A DNA stretch of 64,000 nucleotides from Frigidibacter sp037095735 (GCF_037095735.1 NZ_JBAWKD010000014.1:16160-80159), one strand, 5' to 3'; counted from the stretch's first letter, positions 8,759 through 18,124 are shown. Numbers and translations: made by a program. The notes: generated by a model from the sequence alone, not told the origin.

Positions 8759-9235
8759 TCAGGCGCGGCGGTACAGGAAATACCGGTCGGCGGGCACGCT
8801 GTCGGGCAGGGGCAGCGGCTGCAGCGCGGGATGCGCCAGTGGCAGGCCGCTCAGCGCGATGCCGCCCGGTGCCAGCACCCCCGCCGCCAGATCCGGCAGC
8901 CAGGTCAGCGTCACCGCGTCGCGGTCGTCATAGCCGGTGCCGATGTCGGCATGGACCAGCGCCGCACCCAGACCCAGGAAGGCCTGCGCGGTCTCGGCGA
9001 TCTCGCCCAGCACCAGGTCGCGCTCGGGCGGGATCGACGAGGCATGGGCCGCCAGCGCGCGGTCGAAGGCGATGATCCTGCGGCCGGGCAGGCGCTCGCG
9101 CAGGTGGTGGTAGGTCCGCCCGTTGCCAAGGCCGAGTTCCAGCACCGGCCCCTCGGGCAGGCCTTCGGCGGCCAGCTGGTTCAGCAGGTCGCGCTGCGCG
9201 CTCAGGCGGCGGATGACGCTGTCCAGACGGCTCAT
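8759..9235 (-). CDS. Small class I SAM-dependent methyltransferase
   Basis: A 158-residue Rossmann-fold methyltransferase-like protein with the cofactor loop VLELGLGNGRTYHHL (about residues 31-45), followed by IIAFDRALAAH and later VHADIGTGYDD. It is short for the class but covers the core fold. Its ATG overlaps the stop of the nucleotide-sugar dehydrogenase gene by 4 bases, so the two are co-translated. The target is unknown; sugar or lipid modification would fit the setting. The same frame is open for many more codons upstream, but that is a shadow of the dehydrogenase gene. Confidence 0.8.
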   Translation of the reverse strand: MSRLDSVIRRLSAQRDLLNQLAAEGLPEGPVLELGLGNGRTYHHLRERLPGRRIIAFDRALAAHASSIPPERDLVLGEIAETAQAFLGLGAALVHADIGTGYDDRDAVTLTWLPDLAAGVLAPGGIALSGLPLAHPALQPLPLPDSVPADRYFLYRRA

Positions 9236-10575
9236 GCCTTCACCACCTTGGACCCCGACAGTCCGCGGGCGGCCATCGCGTTGCGGGTGTCGACGATCAG
9301 AGCGGCCCGCGCGGCGAGCCCTGCGTAATCCACCGCGTCGTGATCGGTCGAGATCAGCACCGCGTCCACCCCCGCCAGCACCTCGGCCGACAGCGGCACG
9401 GAACGGCGCCCCTTCAGCGCGCCATAGGCGCGGGTCTGCGGCACCTCGGCGACATGGGGGTCGTGATAGTCGACCTCGGCCCCGCGCTCGAGCAGCAGCT
9501 CGATCAGCTTCAGCGAGGGGCTTTCGCGGATGTCGGGGACGTTCTTTTTGTAGGCCAGCCCCAGAACCAGCACCCGCGACCGGCTCAGCGCCTTGCCCGC
9601 CACGCGGTCCAGCGCCTCGGCCAGCCGGCCGACGACATGGCGCGGCATGGCCGAGTTGATCTCGCCGGCCAGTTCGATGAACCGGGTCGGCAGCTCGTAT
9701 TCGCGCGATTTCCAGGTCAGGTAGAAGGGATCGATCGGGATGCAGTGCCCGCCAAGGCCGGGGCCGGGGTAGAAGGGCATGAAGCCGAAGGGCTTGGTCT
9801 TGGCGGCCTCGATCACCTCCCAGATGTCGATGCCCATCGCCTCGTAGACGACCTTCAACTCGTTCACGAGCGCGATGTTGACGGCGCGGAAGACGTTCTC
9901 GGTGATCTTCACCGCCTCGGCCGTGGCGGTGGTCGAGACCGGCACGACCCGCTCGAGCGCCGCGCCGTAGAAGGCAGCGATCAGCTGTCCCGCCGCCGCG
10001 CCGTCGCCGGCCACGACCTTCGGGATCGTCGCGGTGGCGAAGCTGCGGTTGCCCGGGTCCTCGCGCTCGGGCGAGAAACCCAGGAAGAAGTCGCGCCCGG
10101 AAACGAGCCCCGAGCGTTCGAGGATCGGGCGCAGCACCGTATCGGTGGTGCCGGGCCAGGTGGTCGATTCCAGCACCACCATCTGGCCGGGGCGCAGCGT
10201 GGCGGCGATCGCCTCGGCGGTGCGCTCGACATAGGACAGGTCGGGGTCGCGATGCGGCGACAGCGGCGTGGGCACGCAGATCGCGATCACGTCGCATTCG
10301 GCCAGCCGCGCGAAGTCGCAGGTGGCGGCGAAGCGGCCCGCGGCGACGGCGGCGGCAAGCTTTGCCGGGTCCACCGCCTCGATATAGCTTTCGCCCGCCT
10401 CGATCGCGGTGATCTTCGCCGGGTCGATGTCGAAGCCGGTGACCGGATAGCCGGCCGTGGTCAGCGTCATCGCCAGCGGCAGGCCGACATAACCCAGCCC
10501 GATTACGCCCGCACGGGCCTCGCGCGCCTCGATCCGAGCAAGAAGCGCACCGGCTGCATCGGGTAGGGCGGTCAT
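9232..10575 (-). CDS. Nucleotide-sugar (UDP-glucose/UDP-HexNAc) 6-dehydrogenase
   Basis: NAD-dependent oxidase that converts a UDP-sugar 6-alcohol to the uronic acid, supplying acidic sugars for polysaccharide. The 447 residues include the NAD motif GVIGLGYVGLPLA (about residues 23-35), the substrate segment VVLESTTWPGTTD and the catalytic cysteine in GLGGHCIPIDPFYL. A C-terminal UDP-binding domain follows (AYKKNVPDIRESPSL). The WPGTTD and HCIPIDPFYLTWK patterns lean toward the UDP-N-acetylhexosamine (WbpA-like) branch rather than plain Ugd; this is a judgement from motifs. ATG 10573-10575 is preferred over an upstream ATG whose 30 residues look non-coding. Confidence 0.92.
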   Translation of the reverse strand: MTALPDAAGALLARIEAREARAGVIGLGYVGLPLAMTLTTAGYPVTGFDIDPAKITAIEAGESYIEAVDPAKLAAAVAAGRFAATCDFARLAECDVIAICVPTPLSPHRDPDLSYVERTAEAIAATLRPGQMVVLESTTWPGTTDTVLRPILERSGLVSGRDFFLGFSPEREDPGNRSFATATIPKVVAGDGAAAGQLIAAFYGAALERVVPVSTTATAEAVKITENVFRAVNIALVNELKVVYEAMGIDIWEVIEAAKTKPFGFMPFYPGPGLGGHCIPIDPFYLTWKSREYELPTRFIELAGEINSAMPRHVVGRLAEALDRVAGKALSRSRVLVLGLAYKKNVPDIRESPSLKLIELLLERGAEVDYHDPHVAEVPQTRAYGALKGRRSVPLSAEVLAGVDAVLISTDHDAVDYAGLAARAALIVDTRNAMAARGLSGSKVVKA

Positions 10576-10678
10576 GGCGTGGCTCCGGAAGGCTGGCAGG
10601 TCGGATAGGGGATTGCGGCAGGGGCCGGCGGGTGTCAAGTTCGCCGCAAATGCACGCAGCGACAAGGGACTGACCGGG

Positions 10679-11641
10679 ATGCGCCGCCACCTCGCGATGA
10701 CCGTTCTTGCCCTGATCTGGCCGCTTTCGGCGCTGGCGCAGGACGACCCCCGGACCCTGCGGCTGGTCGACGGCTTCGATGGCGCGGATTTCTCGGCCGA
10801 GGGCGGGCTCTACTACCGCGAGAATTCCGAGCAGTCGGCGGGCAGCGTCCTGTTCCAGTCGACGGTCCGCGACGCCGGGGCCGGCGCGCTTCAGCTGTCG
10901 GTGCGTCCGCATTGCCCGCCGGGCAGCGAGGGTTGCAGCGAACGCGCCGAGATCTGGGAAAAGACGCCGCTGCGCGTGCCCTATGACGAGGGGGTCTGGT
11001 ACGGCTTCGCGATGCGGTTCGACGACCGCCCGCCCACCGACGACCACCGCTATGTCGTCGCGCAGTGGAAGCGCGAGATCGGGCCCGAGGCCGAGGGCGA
11101 CTTCAGCCCCTTCCTCGCGTTGCGGATGCGCAGCGGGCAGGTCTTCGTGACGGTCGAGACCAACTACCAGCCGCCGCCGGCCGCGGCGCCCGCGGTGGTC
11201 GCGGGGCGCTGTCCCGCGGGCTGGACGCCGGTCTGGCTGCGGCCCGAGACCGCGCAGATGCGCTACCTCGTCGCGGTCGATGCCGCCTGGACTCCCGAGG
11301 TCACGCCCGAGTTCGACCATTGCACCGACGCGCTGGTGCTGACCGGCGGCACGGCGACCCTGCCGCATGCGGCCCCCGACTGGCATGACTACGCCTTCTA
11401 CACCCGGCCCGGCCCGAATGGTGGCGGCGAGATCCGCATCCTCGTCGACGGGGCCCCGCTGCTGACCGCGCGCGGGCGCATCGGTCATGACGACACGGGC
11501 CTTGGCCGGAACCAGTATTTCAAGTTCGGCCCCTACCGCGATGCGGGCGAGGGCGAATGGACCATGTTCTACGACAGCTTCCGGCGCGGCCCCGACTGCC
11601 GCTCGATCCTGCCCGAGGCCGCCTGCGCGGGGCAGGAGTGA
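10679..11641 (+). CDS. Secreted polysaccharide lyase-like protein (heparin-lyase fold)
   Basis: A 320-residue exported protein with a Sec signal (MRRHLAMTVLALIWPLSALA, cleavage near residue 20). The mature part looks like the jelly-roll heparin lyase I/Polysacc_lyase family: RAEIWEKTPL near residue 81, then VWYGFAMRF, YVVAQWKRE, and the C-terminal QYFKFGPYRD. These proteins cleave acidic polysaccharides in the periplasm or outside the cell by beta-elimination. A uronic-acid-forming dehydrogenase is encoded divergently next door, so it may trim the glycan made here. It begins the plus-strand trio continuing with the glycosyltransferase. Confidence 0.8.
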   Translation: MRRHLAMTVLALIWPLSALAQDDPRTLRLVDGFDGADFSAEGGLYYRENSEQSAGSVLFQSTVRDAGAGALQLSVRPHCPPGSEGCSERAEIWEKTPLRVPYDEGVWYGFAMRFDDRPPTDDHRYVVAQWKREIGPEAEGDFSPFLALRMRSGQVFVTVETNYQPPPAAAPAVVAGRCPAGWTPVWLRPETAQMRYLVAVDAAWTPEVTPEFDHCTDALVLTGGTATLPHAAPDWHDYAFYTRPGPNGGGEIRILVDGAPLLTARGRIGHDDTGLGRNQYFKFGPYRDAGEGEWTMFYDSFRRGPDCRSILPEAACAGQE

Positions 11642-12759
11642 GCGGTAGCGCGCGTTCCGACGGGCTGCGGGTCGCCTTCTACGCGCCCCTGAAGTCGCCC
11701 CGCCATCCGGTGCCCTCGGGCGACCGGCTGATGGCGCGGCTGCTGATCGCGGCGCTGGAACGCGCGGGCCACCGGGTCACGCTGGTGTCCGAACTGCGCG
11801 CCTTCCTGCCCGATCCGAACGATGCGCCGGCCCTGGCCGCGCTCGAGGACGCCGCCGCGCAGGAACGGGCGCGGATCGCCCGCGACTGGGCGCGCGAGGG
11901 CGCGCCGGACGCGTTCCTTTGCTATCATCCCTATTACAAGTCGCCCGACCTGCTGGGCCCGCCGCTGGCCGCGGCCGCGGGCATCCCCTGGCTGAGCGCC
12001 GAGGCCTCGCTGTCCGCCCGCCGCGACCACGGGATCTGGGCCGCGACCCAGGGCACGGTGCGCGCCGCGCTGGCCGGGGCGGCGATGAACCTGTGCCTGA
12101 CCCGGCGCGACCGTGCCGGGCTGCAGGCGGCGCTGCCCGCGGCCCGGACCTGCCACCTTCCGCCGTTCCTCGAGCTGGACGATCTGCCGCCGCCCGCGAC
12201 CGGCACCGGGCTGGTCTGCGTGGCGATGATGCGCCGCGGCGACAAGCTCGACAGCTACCGCGATCTTGCGCAGGTGCTGCACCGGCTGCCCCCCGGAACG
12301 GACTGGACCCTGACCATCGTCGGTGACGGCCCGGCGCGGGCCGAGGTTCAGGCGCTTTTTGCCGGGCTCGATCCGCGGCGTCTCGACTGGCAGGGCGCGG
12401 TGGCGCCCGAGGCGGTCGGCGCGCTGCTGTCGCGCGCCGCGCTCTATCTCTGGCCCGGCTGCGGCGAGGCCTATGGGCTGGCCTATCTCGAGGCGCAGGC
12501 CGTCGGCCTGCCGGTGCTGGCCTGGGACACCGCCGGCGTGCCCGAGGTCGTGCGGCAGGGCGAGACCGGGATCCTCGTGGCCCCCGGCGACCATGCGGCG
12601 CTGGCCGCGGCGGTGACCGGGCTGCTCGGCGATCCGGCACAGCGCGCGACTATGGCTGCAGCGGCACGCCGCGCGGTGACGGAGCGGCACCGGATCGGCG
12701 CTGCGGCGGCCCGGCTCGACGTCATCCTGCGCGCCGCCGTGGCCCGGAGGGCGGCATGA
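11638..12759 (+). CDS. Glycosyltransferase family 4
   Basis: GT-B fold retaining glycosyltransferase of 373 residues. The N-terminal domain begins GLRVAFYAPLKSPRHPVPSGDR, shortened here to its key part VAFYAPLKSP. The C-terminal nucleotide-sugar domain has the GT4 E-x7-E region in CGEAYGLAYLEAQ and the loop DTAGVPEVV. GTG 11638 was chosen: it overlaps the lyase stop (GTGA) and removes 27 upstream residues that belong to the lyase gene. It adds a sugar to a polysaccharide or lipid-linked acceptor at the membrane; donor and linkage are unknown. Confidence 0.85.
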   Translation: MSGSARSDGLRVAFYAPLKSPRHPVPSGDRLMARLLIAALERAGHRVTLVSELRAFLPDPNDAPALAALEDAAAQERARIARDWAREGAPDAFLCYHPYYKSPDLLGPPLAAAAGIPWLSAEASLSARRDHGIWAATQGTVRAALAGAAMNLCLTRRDRAGLQAALPAARTCHLPPFLELDDLPPPATGTGLVCVAMMRRGDKLDSYRDLAQVLHRLPPGTDWTLTIVGDGPARAEVQALFAGLDPRRLDWQGAVAPEAVGALLSRAALYLWPGCGEAYGLAYLEAQAVGLPVLAWDTAGVPEVVRQGETGILVAPGDHAALAAAVTGLLGDPAQRATMAAAARRAVTERHRIGAAAARLDVILRAAVARRAA

Positions 12760-13508
12760 CCCCGGCCCGCGACGCCTTCCTGTCCGAACTCGATGCCCGC
12801 GCCGCGGCGGGGCGGCCGCTGGTGCTGTGGCTGCGCGACGATGACGCGGTGGAACCGACGCCGGCGCTCGACCGCCTGCTGGGGCTGATGGGGGCGCTGC
12901 CGCTGACGCTGGCGGTGATCCCGGCCGCGACCGGCCCGGCGCTGGCACGGCATCTGGCTGGCCGGCAGGCGGTCAGTGTCGCCGTGCACGGCTGGTCGCA
13001 TCGCAACCATGCCGGCCCCGTCGAGAAATCGCAGGAGCTGGGCGCGCACCGCCCGGCCGCGACCGTGCTGGCCGAGCTTGGGGCCGGCGCCCGCCACCTG
13101 TCGGCGCTGCATGGCGATCGGGCGCTGCCGCTGCTGGTGCCGCCGTGGAACCGCATCGCGCCCGGGGTGATCGCAGGGCTGCGCGGGGCGGGCTTTGCCG
13201 CGCTGTCGACCTTCGGGCCGCAGGCGCGGGCCGCGGGGCAGGGGCTGGCCGAGGTGAACAGCCATCTCGACATCATCGACTGGCGCGGCACCCGCGGCGG
13301 CCGCCCGGCCGAGGCGCTCTGGTCAGAAGCGCTGGGGCTCGCGCGCATGGACCTGCCCGCGCTGGGGGTGCTGAGCCACCACCTCGTGCATGACGGGGCA
13401 GCCTGGGCGTTTCTCGAGGATCTCGTGGCGCTGACCGCCAGTCACCCGGGCGCGGTCTGGCCCGGCGTCGCGCGCATCATCGCCAAGGCCCAAGACCCCG
13501 GGTCCTGA
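12756..13508 (+). CDS. Polysaccharide deacetylase-like protein (NodB fold)
   Basis: A 250-residue cytoplasmic protein with NodB-type features: LWLRDDDAVEP (about residues 23-33), where the DD pair stands in for the metal-binding aspartates, and VAVHGWSHRNH (about 75-85), which supplies the metal histidines. LVPPWNRI resembles the substrate-groove PPxG/RxP motif. It may de-N-acetylate a sugar or glycan. It lacks an export signal, so it would act on a cytoplasmic intermediate or be a divergent member. The start overlaps the glycosyltransferase stop by 4 bases. Confidence 0.75.
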   Translation: MTPARDAFLSELDARAAAGRPLVLWLRDDDAVEPTPALDRLLGLMGALPLTLAVIPAATGPALARHLAGRQAVSVAVHGWSHRNHAGPVEKSQELGAHRPAATVLAELGAGARHLSALHGDRALPLLVPPWNRIAPGVIAGLRGAGFAALSTFGPQARAAGQGLAEVNSHLDIIDWRGTRGGRPAEALWSEALGLARMDLPALGVLSHHLVHDGAAWAFLEDLVALTASHPGAVWPGVARIIAKAQDPGS

Positions 13509-13530
13509 GCCGGTCAGGGCCGGCGCGGGA

Positions 13531-13986
13531 TCAGTGGAAGGCGCCGACGGCTTTCGGCAGGTCTTCGTCGGACAGCTTGCGGCCCAGCGCATCCATGATG
13601 CCCGCGCTGCACTTCGGGCAGCTGGCCATCAGCTTGACGAAGCAGTCGCGGTTAATCCGCAGCGCCTCGACCTCGGTCAGCGCGGTGACGGTGGCGTTGC
13701 GCGGCTGGTCGGACATCATCGAGGATTGCCCGACGATGGCCACGCCCTTGTCCGAGCCGGTCTTGAGCACATGCACGCCGTCTTCGGATTTAGAGACATC
13801 GACGGTGCCCGAGACGATCACCAGCGCGCCGAAGCTTTCGTCGCCCTCGCGGAACAGCGTCTCTTCGGGGTCGAAGTGGCAGCGCTCCGACGCGAACGCC
13901 AGTATCTTGAGCCGTCCGGGGTCGATACCCGCGAACAGATCAAGCTTCTGGAGCAGTTTCACTTCGTCTTGGAGCAGCATCTTCAA
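13531..13986 (-). CDS. Stand-alone cyclic-nucleotide-binding domain protein
   Basis: A 151-residue Crp-type cNMP-binding fold with no DNA-binding domain. LDLFAGIDPGRLKILAF and FREGDESFGALVIVSGTVDV (here cited only as positions 16-32 and 45-64) are the first helix and beta-roll. The phosphate-binding cassette keeps the arginine (PRNATV), but the glutamate that contacts the ribose is glutamine (IVGQSSMM). A CPKC pair sits at about residues 128-131. It follows the ABC-exporter gene by 40 bases on the same strand, so it is likely a cytoplasmic sensor or partner of that exporter. ATG 13986 or 13980 could be the start. Confidence 0.8.
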   Translation of the reverse strand: MKMLLQDEVKLLQKLDLFAGIDPGRLKILAFASERCHFDPEETLFREGDESFGALVIVSGTVDVSKSEDGVHVLKTGSDKGVAIVGQSSMMSDQPRNATVTALTEVEALRINRDCFVKLMASCPKCSAGIMDALGRKLSDEDLPKAVGAFH

Positions 13987-14026
13987 CCCTCGCGCAGCGA
14001 ACGTGTAGCAGTCCTTTATGGAAGTA

Positions 14027-16866
14027 TCATGACGCGGTGTTCAGATTGCGTAAAGGAGGCTGATCTTCATTCAGCGCCTCCGGCACGCTTTCAAGCAGGC
14101 GTCCCTGCGAAAATTCGACCTTCCTGCCAAAATGGTGGGCGAGTTCCGAATTGGCAAGGACCCACAGAACCGCCGGCGACTGCGGCTGGGCGGCCAGGAA
14201 GGCAAGAATCCTTTCGATCATCTGCTGTTGCAGCGAAGCGTCGGCCCCGGCGAGAGGTTCGTTCATGACGTAATAAAGCGACCGGCGGACCAGCATCCGC
14301 GCCAGACCGAGTCGCTGGCGCTGCAGATTGCTCAGCCGGCGGCCGCCGGGCCCGATCTCGTGGGCAAGACCCAGCTTCAGCACCTTCAGGCGCAGGTCGG
14401 TGCGCTCGGCCAGCAGCTCGCGGCCGATCTCGCGCAGGGTCTGGTCGGCATTGCCGATGCGCTGGTTGACCTTGCCGAACAGCACGTTCTCCAGCAGCGT
14501 CCCGGCGCTGAGATAGGTCGCGGGGTCATAGGGCTGGATCAGCGGCTCCAGCTCTTGCGGCATGTTGCGCCGCAGCCGGTGGCGCGCGGCGATGATCTTC
14601 TCGCGCAGCTCCTGCGTCAGCAGCCCGAAGCGGTAGCGCGGCTCGATGTAGAAGAAGGCCAGCCGGATCAGGGCCCTGCGGTCCTCGTTGCTGGCCACCG
14701 CGAACGAGCTGCGGTCGACGCGCGCCAGCAGCTGCTCGTAGCGCGGCAGCTCTTCGGGCGTCATGTAGGTCAGCCATTGCAGCAGCTCCGGCATCTCCTC
14801 GAGCCCGCGGAAGATCTCGACCGTCTGGGTCGCGAACTGCCAGCCCAGCGCGAACAAGTCCTGCGCCAGCCCGTCGACGGCGATGGTGTCCCGGAAGAAC
14901 GGGTGGCTGACCATGGTCTGGATGCTGGCCATGCCCTCGGTCGCGACGCCGAAGAACAGGTTCTGCCCGATCGTCGCCTCGGAGTTGAAGCGCTCGGGGT
15001 CGAAGCGCAGCACGAGGTGGTTCAGCCCGCGGTCGCGCAGCCGGGCATGGAAGCTTTCGCGCAGGTCGAGCGCCTGGCTGTCCATCCCTTCCAGATCGTC
15101 GAGCGGGATCACGCTGCGCAGGGCGAAGTCGATCACGTCGCCTTCAAGCCCCGCGACGCGCAGCACCTCGGAGAGCGAGCCCATCAGCCCGTGTTCGCCG
15201 GGGCTGGGCTGCACGACCTCGGGGTCGATCCAGTCCGCGGCGAGGTTCAGGTCCGGGTTGCCGGCGCGCAGCGCCTCGCGCCGCTGCCAGTCACGCCCGA
15301 AGCGCGAACTGTCGAGGTCTTCCGGGTCGGGTCCGGGACGGTGCCTGAGCCCGTAGGTCAGGTTGTCGAAGAGGCTGCCCGCGAAGAAATAGCTGGTCGC
15401 CGTCGCGTAAGAGACGACCTGCCCGGTGACCGACTCGGGCAGGGTCGCGATTTCGTGCNCCTGAGCCCGTAGGTCAGGTTGTCGAAGAGGCTGCCCGCGA
15501 AGAAATAGCTGGTCGCCGTCGCGTAAGAGACGACCTGCCCGGTGACCGACTCGGGCAGGGTCGCGATTTCGTGCGTGCCCAGCGTCACCTGGCCGTGGGT
15601 GGGGCGCAGGGTGCCGCCCAGCACCTCGCCCAGGATCGGCGCGCCATCGGCGGTGCCGCCGATCACCGCCACAGTCTCGCCCGGCGAGAGTTCCAGCGTC
15701 ACGTCAGAGATCAGAGTCGAGCCGACCTCGGTCGTCACGCCCAGCCCGCGGATCGCCAGCGGCGCAAGCGCGCCCTCGACCGCGGCGGCGTCGATCGCGT
15801 GGCGTGCGGGGTCGATCATGTCCTCGGCCTCGAACTGCTCGACGACCTGCTCGTATTTCACCTGCATGTCCTGACGCGCCAGATCCCAGTCGATCAGCTC
15901 CTTCAGCGGGCCCGGCAGCTCCTTGTAGGCGTTGATGACGGCGACGAGCTGGCCCACGTCGAGCGAGCCGCGGATCGTCAGGTAGCCGCCGATCGAATAG
16001 AACAGGAAGGGGGTCAGCTGTGCCAGGAAGTTGTTCAGGAATTTAACCATGAACTTCCACTGGTAGATGTCGTAGCGGATCCGGAAGATCCGCCCCAGCC
16101 GGTCGGTGATGTCGGCGCGTTCCCAGTTCGAGGTGTCGTTGGCGTGGATCGTGGCGATCCCGTCGACGATGTCGGCGACGCGGCCCGCAAGCTCGCGCGC
16201 GGTCAGCTGCCGCTCGCGCCCCAGGATGATCAGCCTGCGGCGCATCCGCGGGATGATCGCCACCTGGATCGCCGCCATGCCCGCCGCGACCGAGCCCAGC
16301 CAGAAATGCTGCATGAAGATGAAGACCAGCGCGGTCAGCGCCTGCCCGCCCAGCATCGCCGGCTGCACGAAGGCATCGCCCGAGAAGCCGCCGATCGGCT
16401 CGACCTCGTCCTTCACCATGCTCGAGACCTCGCCGGCCTTCAGCTGGCGGAAGCGCGCGGGCGGGAAGCGCAGGATGCGGTCGACCAGCTGGAAGCGGAT
16501 GCGGCGCAACAGCCGCTCGCCCAGCCGGCCCTTGTAGGTGTTGATCAGGTATTTGAAGCCGTTGTTGATCACGACCATCGCGAGGAAGGTCAGGCTCAGC
16601 GCCATCAGCAGCGGCAGCCGCTCGAGCGCGATCCCGTCGGTCAGTACCACGTCGCCCCAGAACGGGATCGGCAGGGTGAGGGCGAAGAACGGCTGCGTGG
16701 CGCCGGGGGCGCCGAAGCCCTCGCCTTGGATCGGGCCGTTCACGATCTGCTTGGGCAGGTCGAACGACACGTAATAGGGCACCATCGAGATCAGCACGAT
16801 CAGCAGGATCACCAGCTGCTCGCGCCGGGTGTGGGACCAGATGTAGCGGAAGATGTTGGGTTCCAT
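14027..16866 (-). CDS. ABC exporter with degenerate ATPase domain; reading frame broken by assembly join
   Basis: As given, the frame breaks at an N (15459). Removing one copy of the 115-base duplication plus the N restores one frame of 907 residues. Residues 1-345 form an exporter-type membrane domain with about six spans and long helical cytoplasmic loops. The nucleotide-binding domain is unusual. Walker A reads IGGTADGAPI (about 402-411), with no GKS/T lysine. The signature is RLSNLQRQR instead of LSGGQ, Walker B is YYVMNEP (Asp to Asn, Glu kept), and the H-loop position reads ANSE. About 300 residues separate Walker A from the signature, far more than usual. ATP hydrolysis is doubtful. 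It follows the glycosyltransferase gene by 88 bases and precedes the cNMP-binding gene, suggesting glycan or glycolipid transport. Confidence 0.85.
15344..15574. repeat. Exact 115-base tandem duplication around one N (assembly join)
   Basis: Bases 15344-15458 are repeated exactly as 15460-15574, separated only by an undetermined base at 15459. This is what results when two overlapping contig ends are butted together with a placeholder. Deleting 116 bases changes the frame by two, which is exactly what is needed to join the two halves of the exporter gene. It is almost certainly not a biological repeat. Confidence 0.95.
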
Positions 16867-16954
16867 CGGGCCATCCCGTCCACCCGGGACCGGTGGATCT
16901 CGATCTGCGAACTGTCCCCGGGTCTCGCGCCGGGCGCGGCCCCTTGGGATAATG

Positions 16955-18124
16955 TTAAACCTTTGTGACGCGCCGCGAAACGGTCAGTTCGCACAGAAGC
17001 TGCGCAGTCTGCGCAGCGCCATCGACGGCCAGCTCGGTCTTGGAGGGGTCGGGTCCGGCCAGCGCCGCCCGGATGGCGGCCGCGAGCGCGGGGCCGCCCA
17101 ATGCGGCCTCGGGCAACATGGTGGCGCGACCGGCGGCTTGCAAGTGCCCGGCGCGCAACGTCTGTTCCGTTTCCCCGCCGGCCGCGAAAGGCACCAGCAC
17201 TGCCCGGCAGCGGGCCTGCAGGATGTCGCAGACCGTGTTGTAGCCGGCCTGCGATACCGAGAGCCGCGCCGCGGCCAGCAGCGCCGGGAAGTCCGGGCGG
17301 AAGCGGAACAGGCTGACGCGGCCCTCTGGCAAGCCGGCGGCGGCGTCTGCGACGGCCGCGGCCTCGGCCTCGGGCAGGTTCGGGCCGGTGATCACCGCCC
17401 AGCGTGCGAGCCCCGGCAGCTCTGCCGCGGCGGCCAGCGCCGCCAGCGACAGCGCGCCACCCACCGCGCCGCCCCCGGCCGAGACGACGACGTCGAACCG
17501 GTCGTCGGACGGGAGTGGGGGCGGGGCCGCGACGAGACCGGTGTAGCTGACCCGGTCGGCGATCTGGTCCGCCAGCGGGAAGGTGTCGCCCAGCGTGACG
17601 AAGGCGGGATCGCCGTGGACCAGCACCCGGTCGTAATGGGCCTGCACCAGCGCCACCGTCTCTTCGTTGCGCCCCGGCTTCACCTTGCTCTGCAGGATGT
17701 CGCGGACCGAGGCGACGAGGGCAGGGCGCGGATGCGCCGCCTCGATCGCCGCGATCAGCGGAAGCATCTCGAAGCGCACCTGCCGGCGGCCGAAGGGGAA
17801 GGCCTCTGTCACCACCACCTCTGGGCGCAGCCGGGCGAAGGCCGCCAGCAGCGCGTCACGCCGCGCATCGAGATAGGCGGGCGTCACCGGCGCGCCCGCG
17901 CCGTCCGCGAGCCCCGAAAAGCCCTCGCCCGCCGTGGCCAGCGGCGGCAGCGCCACGTGGTCGAGCCCCTCGGGCGGGAAGCCCGGCACCGGCAGGCCGC
18001 CGGTGACCACCGTCACCTCGGCCCCAGCCGCCTTCAGCGCCGCGCAGATCCGGCTCGCGCGGGCGAGGTGGCCGATGCCCAGCAGGTGCTGGACGTAGAA
18101 CATCACGCGCGGGGCATCACTCAT
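16955..18124 (-). CDS. Glycosyltransferase, MurG/GT28-like
   Basis: A 389-residue GT-B protein. The N-terminus YVQHLLGIGHLARASRI (about residues 9-25) is the glycine-rich acceptor loop typical of GT1/GT28 proteins. The C-terminal half has VVVSAGGGAVGGALS and the donor-site segment LSVSQAGYNTVCDIL (about 290-304). It probably transfers a sugar from a nucleotide donor at the cytoplasmic membrane face; specificity is unknown. Its ATG overlaps the stop of the GT4 gene by 4 bases. It is a distant relative of the protein at 19364-20590, with which it shares the GHLxRxxxI and GYNT motifs. Confidence 0.82.
   Translation of the reverse strand: MSDAPRVMFYVQHLLGIGHLARASRICAALKAAGAEVTVVTGGLPVPGFPPEGLDHVALPPLATAGEGFSGLADGAGAPVTPAYLDARRDALLAAFARLRPEVVVTEAFPFGRRQVRFEMLPLIAAIEAAHPRPALVASVRDILQSKVKPGRNEETVALVQAHYDRVLVHGDPAFVTLGDTFPLADQIADRVSYTGLVAAPPPLPSDDRFDVVVSAGGGAVGGALSLAALAAAAELPGLARWAVITGPNLPEAEAAAVADAAAGLPEGRVSLFRFRPDFPALLAAARLSVSQAGYNTVCDILQARCRAVLVPFAAGGETEQTLRAGHLQAAGRATMLPEAALGGPALAAAIRAALAGPDPSKTELAVDGAAQTAQLLCELTVSRRVTKV

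Noticed and set aside
8759..11488. A 909-codon open frame on the minus strand
   Set aside because: Only its last 158 codons (8759-9235) code; the rest is an off-frame shadow of the nucleotide-sugar dehydrogenase and lyase genes, caused by high GC at third codon positions.
15344..15574. A biological tandem duplication or frameshifted pseudogene
   Set aside because: The N between the copies and exact frame restoration on collapse indicate an assembly artefact.
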